This document shows, piece after piece, positions 8,047-17,631 of a stretch of 64,000 bases of DNA. The notes below the pieces were generated by a model that had not been told where the DNA came from, did no database searches, and worked only from the letters and a program-made list of their open reading frames with translations. A program made the position numbers and the translations under genes. The stretch's first letter is position 1, and every line of letters starts with the position of its first letter. Source of the stretch: Archangium gephyra (lineage in GTDB: Bacteria; Myxococcota; Myxococcia; Myxococcales; Myxococcaceae); assembly GCF_001027285.1 (NCBI RefSeq), contig NZ_CP011509.1:3108501-3172500 (forward strand), in the 5' to 3' direction.

Positions 8047-9096
8047 TCAGGTGACGACGCCGGGGACGGGGCCGGAGCGGGGCAGGGTGACGGTGACGCG
8101 GGTGCGGGTGTCCCCGGTGGTGAGCGAGAGGCGGGCGCGGCCCTCGTAGGCGAGGGCGAGCCGGCGCTCCACGGTGGGCAGGCCGCTGCTGCCCTCGCGA
8201 GGCCCCTTGGAGGCGCCGGGGTTCTCCAGGGTGAAGACGAGCGCGTCTCCCCGGGCCTGGACGCTCAGGGAGATGGGCCCCCGGTGGCCGGCGGCCGGCC
8301 CGTGCTTCACCGCGTTCTCCGCCAGCGGCAGCAGGACGAGCGGCGGCACGGGGAAGGCCTCCAGGCCGGGGTCCACCTCGACGGAGAGCTGGAAGAGCTC
8401 CGGGTCGCGCAGCAGGTGCAGGTTGAAGAGGGTGCGCACCAGCTCCAGCTCGCGCTCCAGGGGCCAGGTGGCGGCGCGCACCCCGGCCAGCACGCTGCGC
8501 AGCATGGCGGAGAGCCGCAGCACGGCGGCCTCGGCCACCGCCCCATCCGTCTGGCACCACTCGGCGATGGCGTTGAGGGTGTTGAAGAGGAAGTGCGGAT
8601 CCAGGTGGCTGCGCAGGGCGAGCAGCTGGGCCTGTTCGGCCTCCACCTCGAGCCGGGCGGCGCGGGCGCGCTCCAGGGCGAGGCTCTCCTCGAAGCCGAT
8701 GTCCCGGCCCAGCCCCCAGCCGCCCACGAGGAAGAGGGCCGCGCAGACGGCGAGGCTGTAGCGGTCCGTGAGGAAGGTGGGCCCCAGGTCCAGCACCTTG
8801 GGCACCACGGCGCCCACCGACAGCACGACGCCCACGCCCACGGTGGCGTAGAGCAGCAGGCGGATGCCGCCGTGGCTGAAGTCGAGGCCCTCGGGGAAGA
8901 GCACGCGGTAGGACACCGGCGCCACGGCCACGCAGAGGGCGCACAGCAGGATGCCCAGGGGCGCCGCCATGGGCTCATGGGGGCTGAAGCGGACCTGGGC
9001 GGCCACCAGCGGCAGGCTGATGAGGATGATGGGGAGCAGCCGCCTGGGCACGAAGAGCGCCTTGAGGGTGGCGCGGACGATGGAGCCTTCGTTCAT
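8047..9096 (-). CDS. LytS/YehU-type membrane sensor histidine kinase
   Basis: A 349-residue kinase. Residues 20-155 hold about five membrane helices. A short coiled coil (about 158-182) precedes the PF06580-type domain with the phosphoacceptor motif LDPHFLFNTLNAI, then an HATPase domain with the N-box PLAENAVKHG and a weak glycine box (GSSGLPTVERRL). This class usually pairs with a LytTR DNA-binding response regulator, but none is adjacent. The ATG at 9096 was chosen because it lies just before the first helix. A small hydrophobic frame lies upstream on the same strand. Role: sensing a membrane or cell-envelope signal and phosphorylating an unlinked regulator. Confidence 0.85.
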   Translation of the reverse strand: MNEGSIVRATLKALFVPRRLLPIILISLPLVAAQVRFSPHEPMAAPLGILLCALCVAVAPVSYRVLFPEGLDFSHGGIRLLLYATVGVGVVLSVGAVVPKVLDLGPTFLTDRYSLAVCAALFLVGGWGLGRDIGFEESLALERARAARLEVEAEQAQLLALRSHLDPHFLFNTLNAIAEWCQTDGAVAEAAVLRLSAMLRSVLAGVRAATWPLERELELVRTLFNLHLLRDPELFQLSVEVDPGLEAFPVPPLVLLPLAENAVKHGPAAGHRGPISLSVQARGDALVFTLENPGASKGPREGSSGLPTVERRLALAYEGRARLSLTTGDTRTRVTVTLPRSGPVPGVVT

Positions 9097-9146
9097 GGCG
9101 GACCGGGTGGGAGCATACCACCCGGGCCACGCCCAGGCGGTGGGGC

Positions 9147-9287
9147 TCACGTGGGGGTTTGCCTCGTCCCGGTGGAGCCCAGGGCCAGGGCCCCGAGCAG
9201 GACGAGGGGGAAGAGGAGGACGGCCAGGGGGATGAGCAGGGCACGGCTGGGTGGGGCCATGGTGTGCTCCGGGCTGGGGGAGGTCAT
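9147..9287 (-). CDS. Small membrane protein, hypothetical
   Basis: A 46-codon frame upstream of the LytS-type kinase on the same strand. It encodes a short polar start, a single strong hydrophobic helix (ALLIPLAVLLFPLVLLGALALG) and a short polar tail. A second ATG at 9260 would give 37 residues. Codon third positions are GC-rich. No family is recognisable. It could be a small partner of the adjacent sensor kinase, but a chance frame cannot be excluded. Confidence 0.35.
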   Translation of the reverse strand: MTSPSPEHTMAPPSRALLIPLAVLLFPLVLLGALALGSTGTRQTPT

Positions 9288-9373
9288 CCCCACAGTGTCT
9301 CGTTTCCCTCTGACATGGGCGGGCGGCCGGCCGAGCGGTCGCAAGCCCGGGGTGAACGGTCCCCTGGCGCACC

Positions 9374-10780
<1,407 letters not shown>

Positions 10781-10848
10781 TCATTGCCAGGTCAAGTACC
10801 GCGGGGCAGCGTGTCTTTTCGGGGTAGAGCGGGCATTTAATGGACGTC

Positions 10849-11541
10849 ATGCGCTACGCCATTACCGGTGCCAGCAGAGGCCTGGGTCTCGAGTTCGTCC
10901 GTCAGCTTCTCAACCGTGGAGACACCATCGAAGCGGGGGTGCGTTCTCCCTCCGAAGCCCGTCAGCTCCAGGAGCTCGTCCGGGGTGCGGAGGGCCGGCT
11001 GCGGCTGCACGCGCTGGACATCTCCGACCCCCAGAGTGTGGACACCTTCGCCGCCGCGGTGGGGCAGGGTCAGCCGCTGGACGTGCTCATCAACAACGCG
11101 GGTGTCTACGGGAAGGATGGGGCGCTGACCGAGCTGGACTACGCGTCGATGGCCAACACCTTCGCCGTCAACACGCTGGGGCCCCTGCGGCTCACCGCGG
11201 CCCTGCTGCCGGCCCTGCGGCGCGGCTCGGCGCGGCGCATCATCCACATCACCTCGCACATGGGCTCCATCGGCGACAACGGGATGGGCGGCTCCTACGC
11301 CTACCGCATCTCCAAGGCCGCGCTGAACATGGCCATGCGCAACATGCACGTGGACCTGCACGCCGAGGGCTTCGTCACCATCTCCATGCACCCCGGCTGG
11401 GTGCAGACGGACATGGGCGGCCCCCAGGCGCCGCTGCGTCCCGAGGAGTCCGTGCGCGGGATGATCAACGTCATCGACCGGCTCAAGGCGGAGGACGGCG
11501 GCCGGTTCTTCAGCTACCAGGGGCAGGAGCTGCCCTGGTAG
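10849..11541 (+). CDS. csgA: CsgA-like C-signal protein (short-chain dehydrogenase)
   Basis: A 230-residue short-chain dehydrogenase that closely matches what I recall of M. xanthus CsgA, the C-signal precursor needed for rippling, aggregation and sporulation. Features: nucleotide motif TGASRGLG (6-13), NNAG (82-85), Ser136 and the Tyr152-x3-Lys156 catalytic pair, HPGWVQTDMGGP (181-192), and a C-terminal GRFFSYQGQELPW like CsgA's own tail. The next gene, convergent with a 1-base gap, is pdxH, the counterpart of fprA beside csgA in M. xanthus. An ATG at 10840 would add three residues; 10849 gives the family's MRYxITGA start. In M. xanthus the 25-kDa form is cleaved by PopC to a 17-kDa signal. 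Orthology against a paralogue needs phylogeny. Confidence 0.85.
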   Translation: MRYAITGASRGLGLEFVRQLLNRGDTIEAGVRSPSEARQLQELVRGAEGRLRLHALDISDPQSVDTFAAAVGQGQPLDVLINNAGVYGKDGALTELDYASMANTFAVNTLGPLRLTAALLPALRRGSARRIIHITSHMGSIGDNGMGGSYAYRISKAALNMAMRNMHVDLHAEGFVTISMHPGWVQTDMGGPQAPLRPEESVRGMINVIDRLKAEDGGRFFSYQGQELPW

Positions 11542-11542
11542 C

Positions 11543-12139
11543 TCACGGGTAGAGGACTTCCGTCCTCCAGCCGTTGCCCTCGCGCACGTAGACGAGCCGG
11601 TCGTGCAGCCGGCTCGGCCGCGCGTGCCAGAACTCGATGCGGTCGGGCACCACCCTCAGGCCCGACCAGTGCGGCGGCCGGGGCACCGGCTTGCCCTCGT
11701 ACCTGCGGGTGAGCTCCTCCACCCGCTCCTCCAGCACCTCGCGCGACGGCAGCGTCTGGCTCTGCAGGCTGGCCCAGGCGCCCACCTGGCTGCCGCGGGG
11801 CCGGCTCTGGAAGTACGCATCCGCCTCCTCGTCCGACACCCGCTCCACGCGCCCCTCTATCCGGACCTGCCGCTCCAGCGGCTGCCAGAAGAAGCTCAGG
11901 GCCGCCCACGGGTGGCCCAACAGCTCCCGCCCCTTGCGGCTCTCCAGGTTCGTGTAGAAGACGAAGCCCCGCGCGTCGAAGTCCTTCAGCAGCACCACGC
12001 GCGTGGACGGCCTGCCCTCGGGCCCCACCGACGCCACCGTCATGGCGTTGGGGTCCACGGGGATGACGCGCTTCGCCTCCTCGTAGAGGGCCGCGAAGCG
12101 TTGGATGGGCTCTTGGGGAAGTTCCACGCCCCCCACCAT
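11543..12139 (-). CDS. pdxH: Pyridoxamine 5'-phosphate oxidase (FprA-like)
   Basis: A 198-residue FMN-dependent oxidase that converts pyridoxine or pyridoxamine phosphate to pyridoxal 5'-phosphate. Recognisable family segments: [21 protein letters not shown] (about 32-52), [32 protein letters not shown], the [11 protein letters not shown] loop, and the C-terminal [17 protein letters not shown] with the substrate-binding arginine and histidine. It is slightly shorter than E. coli PdxH (218) because of a short N-terminus. The start is the ATG at 12139; an in-frame upstream extension to 12196 overlaps the glgA leader and is less likely. It is convergent with csgA, the arrangement reported for M. 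xanthus FprA. Confidence 0.92.
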   Translation of the reverse strand: MVGGVELPQEPIQRFAALYEEAKRVIPVDPNAMTVASVGPEGRPSTRVVLLKDFDARGFVFYTNLESRKGRELLGHPWAALSFFWQPLERQVRIEGRVERVSDEEADAYFQSRPRGSQVGAWASLQSQTLPSREVLEERVEELTRRYEGKPVPRPPHWSGLRVVPDRIEFWHARPSRLHDRLVYVREGNGWRTEVLYP

Positions 12140-12212
12140 ACCAACCCGCTCCCGGAGTGCGAGCCGCGTGTTTGGGTTGACTCGCGCGTCACACACGGCA
12201 TCGTCTCATTCC

Positions 12213-13643
12213 ATGAAGATTCTCTACGTGGCCTCCGAAGTCGCGCCCTTCTCCAAGACGGGCGGACTCGGGGACGTGGCGGGGGCGCTGCCCGCGGAGC
12301 TGGCGGCGCTCGGCCACGAGGTGAAGGTCGTCTCTCCCCGCTACGGCTCCATCAAGACGGATCGCCTCACCCCCACCGGCCACCACCTGGAGCTGCGCTT
12401 CCCCTTCGGCGTCGAGCGCGGACCCATCCTCTCGCTGCGCCCCTCGCCCAACCTGGAGCTGCTCTTCCTGGAGAACGAGCACTACTACAACCGGGGCGGC
12501 ATCTACGGGGACAGGTGGGGCGAGTTCGGCGACAACCACCGCCGCTACGCCTATCTGTCCATCGGCGCGCTCCAGGCCGCCCAGCGCCTGGGCTTCACCC
12601 CGGACATCGTCCACCTCAACGACTGGCAGACGGGGTTGACGGCCGTGGCCCTCCGGCGCGCCTTCCAGGCCACGGCCCTGGGACGGGCCCGGAGCGTCCT
12701 CACCATCCACAACCTCGCCTACCAGGGCCAGTTCGGTAAGGAGATCATGGGAGACCTGGGGCTGCCCTGGGAGCTCTTCACCGCCGAGCAGGGGCTCGAG
12801 TTCTACGACACGGTCAACTTCCTCAAGGGGGCCATCCAGTTCTCCGATGCCCTCACCACCGTGTCGCCCACCTACGCCCGGGAGATCCAACAGCCGGAGG
12901 GGGGCGCCAACCTGGACGGGCTGCTGCGCCGGCGCCAGGGGGTGCTCTCCGGCATCCTCAACGGCATCGACGTGCACGAGTGGAACCCGGAGACGGACAC
13001 GTACCTGCCGGAGCGCTACGGGGCGGACGACTTGTCGGGCAAGGCCGCGTGCCGGCGCGAGCTGCTGCGCCGCTTCGGGCTGGACCCGGACACGCGGGCC
13101 CCGGTGTTCGGCATCGTGTCGCGGCTGGCGTGGCAGAAGGGGGTGGACCTGCTGCTGGAGGTGATGCCGCAGGCGCTCCAGGCGGACATCCGCTTCGTGG
13201 CGGTGGGCAGCGGCGAGGGCCGCTACGAGGACGGGCTGCGCACCCTGCAGCACCACTTCCCCGGGCAGGTGGGGACGTTCATCGGCTTCGACCAGGGGCT
13301 GAGCCACCTGGTGGAGGCGGGGGCGGACTTCTTCATCATGCCCAGCCGCTACGAGCCGTGCGGGCTCAACCAGATGTACTCGCTGCGCTATGGGACGGTG
13401 CCCATCGTCCGGGCCACGGGAGGGCTGGTGGACACGGTGGATGGGAGCATGGAGGGGGATGGCATCCTCTTCGAGGCCTTCCACCCGGCGGCGCTGCTGG
13501 CGGCCCTGCGGCGGGCCCAGGCCCTCTACGCCGAGCCGGAGCGGCTGCGGGCCTTCCGGCGCCGGGGCATGGGCCGGGACTTCTCGTGGGCCGCGTCGGC
13601 GAGGCGGTACGAGCGGCTATTTTCCTCCTTGCTGACGCAATAA
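12213..13643 (+). CDS. glgA: Glycogen synthase (ADP-glucose type, GT5)
   Basis: A 476-residue bacterial glycogen synthase that adds glucose from ADP-glucose to alpha-1,4-glucan. The N-terminal ADP-glucose motif KTGGLGDV begins at residue 15. The central part has HLNDWQTGL and VLTIHNLAYQG, and the C-terminal GT-B domain has GIVSRLAWQKGVDLL, the E-x7-E region in PSRYEPCGLNQMYSLRYG, and ATGGLVDTV. Length equals the E. coli enzyme (477). The ATG at 12213 fits the family start MKILYVASE. A TTGACT lies about 30 bases upstream, but no good -10 accompanies it. glgX is about 17 kb away, so the glycogen genes here are not one operon. Confidence 0.96.
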   Translation: MKILYVASEVAPFSKTGGLGDVAGALPAELAALGHEVKVVSPRYGSIKTDRLTPTGHHLELRFPFGVERGPILSLRPSPNLELLFLENEHYYNRGGIYGDRWGEFGDNHRRYAYLSIGALQAAQRLGFTPDIVHLNDWQTGLTAVALRRAFQATALGRARSVLTIHNLAYQGQFGKEIMGDLGLPWELFTAEQGLEFYDTVNFLKGAIQFSDALTTVSPTYAREIQQPEGGANLDGLLRRRQGVLSGILNGIDVHEWNPETDTYLPERYGADDLSGKAACRRELLRRFGLDPDTRAPVFGIVSRLAWQKGVDLLLEVMPQALQADIRFVAVGSGEGRYEDGLRTLQHHFPGQVGTFIGFDQGLSHLVEAGADFFIMPSRYEPCGLNQMYSLRYGTVPIVRATGGLVDTVDGSMEGDGILFEAFHPAALLAALRRAQALYAEPERLRAFRRRGMGRDFSWAASARRYERLFSSLLTQ

Positions 13644-13646
13644 TGG

Positions 13647-13678
13647 GTGTTCAACACAAAGCGGGGTAGGCTGAACAC
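13647..13678. promoter_or_regulatory. Inverted repeat ahead of kinase gene
   Basis: A perfect 7-base inverted repeat (GTGTTCA at 13647-13653 and TGAACAC at 13672-13678, spacer 18) fills the 35-base gap between glgA and the kinase and ends at the GTG start. It may be an operator or may block ribosome access; no protein can be named. Confidence 0.3.
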
Positions 13679-14605
13679 GTGTCGCAGCAAGCACCTGACC
13701 TGGGTGGGTATGAGGTCGTCGGCCGGCTCGCGGTTGGCGGGATGGCCGAGGTGTACCAGGCGCGGGCGAAGCCCAGCACGCAGCGCTCGCCGGGCGAGCC
13801 CGAGGACGTGGTGCTCAAGCGCCTGTTGCCCACGTACCGCAACGATGGCGCCTACGTGAAGGCCTTCGTCGACGAGGCGAAGCTCACCGTGCGCCTGCGC
13901 CATCCCAACATCGTCCGCACCTTCCGCCTCTTCAAGGCGGGGCCGGACTACCTGATGGTGCAGGAGCTGGTGTCGGGCCGGACGCTGGGCTTCATGCAGG
14001 AGCTGTTGATGAAGGCCCGGACGGCGATGCCGCCCGAGGCCGCCTGCTACATCTGCTGGAGCATGCTCAAGGCGCTGGACTACATCCACCGCGCGAAGCT
14101 GGGCGAGGGCGGGGGCGGGGGCAGCATCGTCCACCGCGACGTGAACCCGTCCAACATCCTCCTGAGCGTGGCCGGAGACGTGAAGCTCACCGACTTCGGC
14201 GTGGCGGACGTGGAGGGCGTGACGCGCGGGGACTCGGGCGCGCTGCGCGGCACGCTGCCGTACATGAGCCCGGAGCAGGTGCTGGGCCAGACGGTGGACG
14301 CGCGCAGCGACCTGTACTCGGTGGGTGTCATCCTCTGGGAGCTGCTGGCCAACCGGCGCCTGCACCTCGCGGACGGCGAGGCGGAGATGATGCACCGGGT
14401 GCGGGATGCGCGGGCGCCGCTGCTGTCCACGCTCGCGCCGGAGCTGCCGGACTACGCGGTGCAGGTGGCGCGCAAGGCGCTCTTCGCGGACAAGTCCCGC
14501 CGCTTCCAGTCGGCCACGGAGTTCATCCGCGCGCTGGAGGTGCTGGCGCGCCGCGCCGGGTGGCCGCTGTCGGTGGAGGCGCTCAAGCCCCTCCTGGGGG
14601 GCTGA
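13679..14605 (+). CDS. Serine/threonine protein kinase (Hanks type)
   Basis: A 308-residue cytoplasmic kinase with all catalytic elements: a glycine loop (LAVGGMAEVY, about 17-26), the ATP lysine at 47 (VVLKRL), HRDVNPSN (152-159), DFG (172-174) and SPE (197-199). A glycine run at 143-148 lies in the linker before HRD. No membrane helix or sensor domain follows, so it is a minimal kinase. The start is GTG at 13679, immediately after an inverted repeat. Its TGA overlaps the ATG of the following lipoprotein by one base, so the two are probably cotranslated. The target is unknown. Confidence 0.9.
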   Translation: MSQQAPDLGGYEVVGRLAVGGMAEVYQARAKPSTQRSPGEPEDVVLKRLLPTYRNDGAYVKAFVDEAKLTVRLRHPNIVRTFRLFKAGPDYLMVQELVSGRTLGFMQELLMKARTAMPPEAACYICWSMLKALDYIHRAKLGEGGGGGSIVHRDVNPSNILLSVAGDVKLTDFGVADVEGVTRGDSGALRGTLPYMSPEQVLGQTVDARSDLYSVGVILWELLANRRLHLADGEAEMMHRVRDARAPLLSTLAPELPDYAVQVARKALFADKSRRFQSATEFIRALEVLARRAGWPLSVEALKPLLGG

Positions 14606-15084
14606 TGCGCCGCCTCCCGCTCCTCTTGCTGGTGCTGCCGTGGCTGGCCGGGTGCGCCGGGGTGACGCTGCGGCCGCATGCGCTGGACAAGGCGGTGCGG
14701 GTGGCGGAGGTGGGGCTCGCCTTCACCCCGGAGGGCTCCGGAGAGCTCACCCTGCGCCTGGAGGTGGAGAACCCCACCTTCTGGGACGGGGAGGTGACGG
14801 GGGTGGACTTCGAGCTGGTGCTGAACGGGCGGCGCTATGCGGTGGGCACGCGCGGGTTGAGCGGCCTGCCCCTGGCCGCGGACGCGCGGCGCACCCTCAC
14901 GGTGTCCTTCCCGCTGCAGTCCGAGCCCGCGGCGGGTGAGCCTCCGCGCACGTGGCGGGTGGAGGTGGGCGGTGGGGTGGCGTTGACCTTCGGGGAGACG
15001 GTGCGCCTGCTGCCCTTCCGCGCCGAGCGCTACCTGCGGCTCCAGTCCTTCCGGCCCGGAATGCCCAGGCCGGAGTCGGAGTGA
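14605..15084 (+). CDS. Small LEA-type-2-like lipoprotein
   Basis: A 159-residue lipoprotein. The signal peptide is short (MRRLPLLLLVLPWLAGC) with lipobox LAGC. The mature part is one beta-rich domain with the pattern LTLRLEVENPTFWDGEVTGV followed by a polar-hydrophobic repeat, which resembles the LEA14/WHy fold (VENPN motif). It is translationally coupled to the upstream kinase through a TGATG junction and ends just before the convergent CorC/HlyC-like gene. A second, longer LEA-type lipoprotein lies at 37.3-38.2 kb. Its role in the envelope is unknown. Confidence 0.72.
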   Translation: MRRLPLLLLVLPWLAGCAGVTLRPHALDKAVRVAEVGLAFTPEGSGELTLRLEVENPTFWDGEVTGVDFELVLNGRRYAVGTRGLSGLPLAADARRTLTVSFPLQSEPAAGEPPRTWRVEVGGGVALTFGETVRLLPFRAERYLRLQSFRPGMPRPESE

Positions 15085-15087
15085 GGC

Positions 15088-16434
15088 TCAGGCCTTGAGC
15101 TCCTGGCCCGCGGACTCCTTGCCGGCGGAGTCCTTGGGCGGCGCGGGCTCCTTGCTGGGCGTCTTGAGCTTCGTCATCCGCACCCGGTCGACGCGCGCGC
15201 CTTCCTTGGCGTGCACGGTGAAGGCCCAGCCGTTGTAGGTGAAGCGCTCGCCCACGTCCGGCAGGTGCCCGGCCATCGACGACAGGAAGCCGCCCAGCGT
15301 GTCGAAGTCGCCGTCCGGCAGCGAGAAGCCGAAGGCCTGGGTGAAGCGGTCCACCTCCAGGGCGGCGTCCACCAGGAAGCTCCCGTCCTGCTGCTTCTCC
15401 ACCTGCTTCTCCTCCACCTCGAACTCGTCGCCGATGTCGCCGACGATCTCCCGGAGGATGTCCTCCAGCGTGACGATCCCCATGAAGCCGCCGTACTCGT
15501 CCACGACGATGGCCATGTGGATCTTCTTGCGCTGCATCTCGCGCAGCAGATCTCCAATCGGCTTGAGCCACGGCACGAAGTGGGCCGGACGGATGATGTC
15601 CTGCACGACGATGAGCTCGGGGTGCTGGAGCAGCGGAATCAGGTCGCGCGCGTGCAGCACGCCGAGGATGTGGTCCACGTCATCCCGGTAGACGGGGATG
15701 CGCGAGTGGTTCTCCTCGGCGAGCAGGCGCAGCACCTGGTCGGGCGGGATGGAGATGTCCACGCACACCACCTCGGTGCGGGGCACCATCACGTCTCGGC
15801 AGCGCTTGTCGGACAACTCGAAGATGGAGCGGATGAGCTGGGGGGCGCTCTGGTCCACCTCTTCCTTGGCCGCCTGGGCGGCGAGCAGCTTCTCCAACTC
15901 CTCGAGCGGCGGAGGCGGGGGCTCGAAGCGCAGGGTGCGGCCGAAGCCCCGGGCCACGAGGTTGATGGGCACCATGAGCAGGCGCATGGGCGGGAAGAAG
16001 AGGAAGACGAGCACCGAGACGAGCCAGGACAGGCGCAGCGCCCAGCGCTCGGGGCCGGCGTTGGCCAGGCCGCGCATCGTCACCTCGATGAGGGCGGCGA
16101 GCACGCCCACCAGCAGGGCGCCGGCGAGCACGGTGGCCACGTCCAGCCAGGCGGCATTGCCCCAGCGGCTGAAGTTGAGCAGCTGCGGGGGCACGAAGGA
16201 GCCGATGGCGGCGGCGAGGAAGCCGCACAGCACGCTGCCCATGCGCAGGGCCGTGGCGGTGGCCTCGCGCTCCGTCTTGTGGCGCAGCACCCGGCTGCCG
16301 GCTTTCGGAGTGGACTTCGCCAGCTCCTGGGCACGCAGGTCGGAGGTGCCGTAGAGGGCGGATTCGGCGGCGGCGACGAAGCCCCGGAGGAGGACGAGGG
16401 CCAGGCAGGCGGTCCAAAGGACCCAGGGTGGCAT
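15088..16434 (-). CDS. CNNM/HlyC-CorC family membrane protein
   Basis: A 448-residue protein with the standard layout of the CorC/CNNM family: a DUF21 membrane domain (about four helices, residues 1-150), a CBS pair (about 205-325, with VMVPRTEVVCVDI and the HMAIVVDEYGGFMGIVTLEDIL segment) and a C-terminal CorC_HlyC domain (about 345-425). Family members are linked to magnesium or cobalt export; the hemolysin name is historical. The start at 16434 is the ATG before PPWVLW. It ends 3 bases past the convergent lipoprotein stop. The C-terminal tail is lysine- and proline-rich. Confidence 0.88.
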   Translation of the reverse strand: MPPWVLWTACLALVLLRGFVAAAESALYGTSDLRAQELAKSTPKAGSRVLRHKTEREATATALRMGSVLCGFLAAAIGSFVPPQLLNFSRWGNAAWLDVATVLAGALLVGVLAALIEVTMRGLANAGPERWALRLSWLVSVLVFLFFPPMRLLMVPINLVARGFGRTLRFEPPPPPLEELEKLLAAQAAKEEVDQSAPQLIRSIFELSDKRCRDVMVPRTEVVCVDISIPPDQVLRLLAEENHSRIPVYRDDVDHILGVLHARDLIPLLQHPELIVVQDIIRPAHFVPWLKPIGDLLREMQRKKIHMAIVVDEYGGFMGIVTLEDILREIVGDIGDEFEVEEKQVEKQQDGSFLVDAALEVDRFTQAFGFSLPDGDFDTLGGFLSSMAGHLPDVGERFTYNGWAFTVHAKEGARVDRVRMTKLKTPSKEPAPPKDSAGKESAGQELKA

Positions 16435-16492
16435 AGGACCTCCCTACATACCCCGTGGTAAGAGGAGACGCACACTTTCCGAGAGGACCGGG

Positions 16493-17230
16493 GTGCGGAT
16501 GCGTCCACCAGTGAGCCGCAGGGCCCTTCCATTGTTCGCCTTCCTGGCCGCCCTCCTGCTGGCGCTGTCCCCCCTCCAGGCCTCGGCCTGGCCGGTGGAC
16601 CTGGTGATGCCGCTGGAGCCGGGCAAGGAGCGCTTCCACAAGTTGAGCGTGGTGGACTTCGTGGAGGTGGAGGACCCCTCCCTCGCCACCGCCGAGGTGC
16701 TCGAGGGCAGCAACGAGCTGCTGCTCACGGGGCTCAAGCCCGGGCGCACGTTGCTGCTGCTGTACGCGGAGGGGAAGTTCGCCGTGTGGCGCCTGGTGGT
16801 GGGCACGCCCCCCGAGCCCCTGCCCGCCCAGGAGCCCCTGGTGGCCGCGGCGCGCAAGGCCTGCCCGGGACTCAAGGTGGCCAACGGGGCCGAGCGGGGC
16901 CTGACGGCCGAGGTGAAGGACGCGCGCTGCCGCGAGGCCCTGCGCTCGCTGCTGAAGACGGACGCGTACCTGGCGCGCGAGCTGGAGCTGACCTTCGAGC
17001 TGCCCCTGCTCCAGGAGCAGCTCACCGCCCTGACGCCGGTGTTGAAGGGCCTGGGCCTCACCGTGAGCTACCGCGGGGCGGGGCTGGTGCTGGAGGGCAC
17101 GAGCACTCCGGAGGGCCACCGCAAGGCGCTCTGGGAGTTGTTCCGCCAGTCCGTGGGCCGCGTCCCGCTGGAGGACCGCGTCACCGTGCAGCGGCCCGCG
17201 CCCCGTGACGCCGGCACCCCCGCGGAGTGA
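16493..17230 (+). CDS. Secreted protein with pilus-assembly/secretin N-terminal-like domain
   Basis: A 245-residue exported protein. Residues 1-32 are a signal peptide. Residues 35-105 fit the N-terminal domain of CpaC/secretin-type proteins (KLSVVDFVEVEDPSLATAEV, then LLLTGLKPGRTLLLLY). The rest has a cysteine pair (CPGL, ARCREAL) and a BON-like segment (LTPVLKGLGLTVSYRGAGLVLEG). No secretin barrel is present, so it is not itself a channel. A GTG at 16493 is 6 bases after GAGAGGA and is taken as start; an ATG lies 6 bases further on. No secretion operon surrounds it. Confidence 0.68.
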   Translation: MRMRPPVSRRALPLFAFLAALLLALSPLQASAWPVDLVMPLEPGKERFHKLSVVDFVEVEDPSLATAEVLEGSNELLLTGLKPGRTLLLLYAEGKFAVWRLVVGTPPEPLPAQEPLVAAARKACPGLKVANGAERGLTAEVKDARCREALRSLLKTDAYLARELELTFELPLLQEQLTALTPVLKGLGLTVSYRGAGLVLEGTSTPEGHRKALWELFRQSVGRVPLEDRVTVQRPAPRDAGTPAE

Positions 17231-17256
17231 TCCCCGGCCCATGCGCTGACACCGCA

Positions 17257-17297
17257 CCCCTTTCCCCTCGCCCTCCGGGAGAGGGACGGGGTGAGGG
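17257..17297. repeat. Dispersed palindromic repeat, copy 1
   Basis: A CCCCTCGCCCTCCGGGAGAGGG palindrome followed by ACGGGGTGAGGG. Read on the minus strand it gives CCCTCACCCCGTCCCTCTCCC, the same element as at 49213-49246 and, partly, at 24891-24925 and 17367-17394. Confidence 0.65.
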
Positions 17298-17366
17298 TTT
17301 CGGGTGAACCCGGGTTGAACCCGCTGTCCACACCGTGGGCCATGGGTTGAAGAACGGGCCCGGATA

Positions 17367-17394
17367 CCCTCACCCCCTCCCGAGGAGCGCGGGG
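17367..17394. repeat. Dispersed palindromic repeat, degenerate copy 2
   Basis: CCCTCACCCCCTCCCGAGGAGCGCGGGG is a shortened copy in opposite orientation to copy 1, 70 bases away, so the two form an inverted pair. Confidence 0.5.
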
Positions 17395-17631
17395 ATTGTG
17401 TCCAGACGTTACCAGCCATTCGCAAGCTCTCGGAAGCATTGAGGCTGCGGGGTCCGGTTCCGTCCAAACGTCCCAATCTGTTACGGGGCTAATTGGAAAG
17501 GAGAGCGAGCGCGCGAGCGAGCGAAAACTTCAGGAGCGAACTCGGAGCGACTTCCGACACTGAGGTGCGAGTCGAGGCCGGGACTTGCGTGATGCAGCTC
17601 CCCCACATCGAGAGACTCGGACGGGCTCGCC

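Larger units (their letters stand above)
17231..17631. other. Intergenic region with dispersed repeats, no gene
   Basis: About 400 bases without a credible coding frame. It holds two copies of a GC-rich palindromic dispersed repeat (17257-17297 and 17367-17394), a short direct repeat of GGGT(T)GAACCC between them, and a GAGCGAGCGC-type simple stretch near 17505-17525. It marks the left edge of the lower-GC island. Confidence 0.6.

Noticed and set aside
12177-12205. TTGACT and a possible -10 upstream of glgA
   Set aside because: The -35-like hexamer is good but ATCGTC at 17-base spacing is a poor -10; too weak to list.
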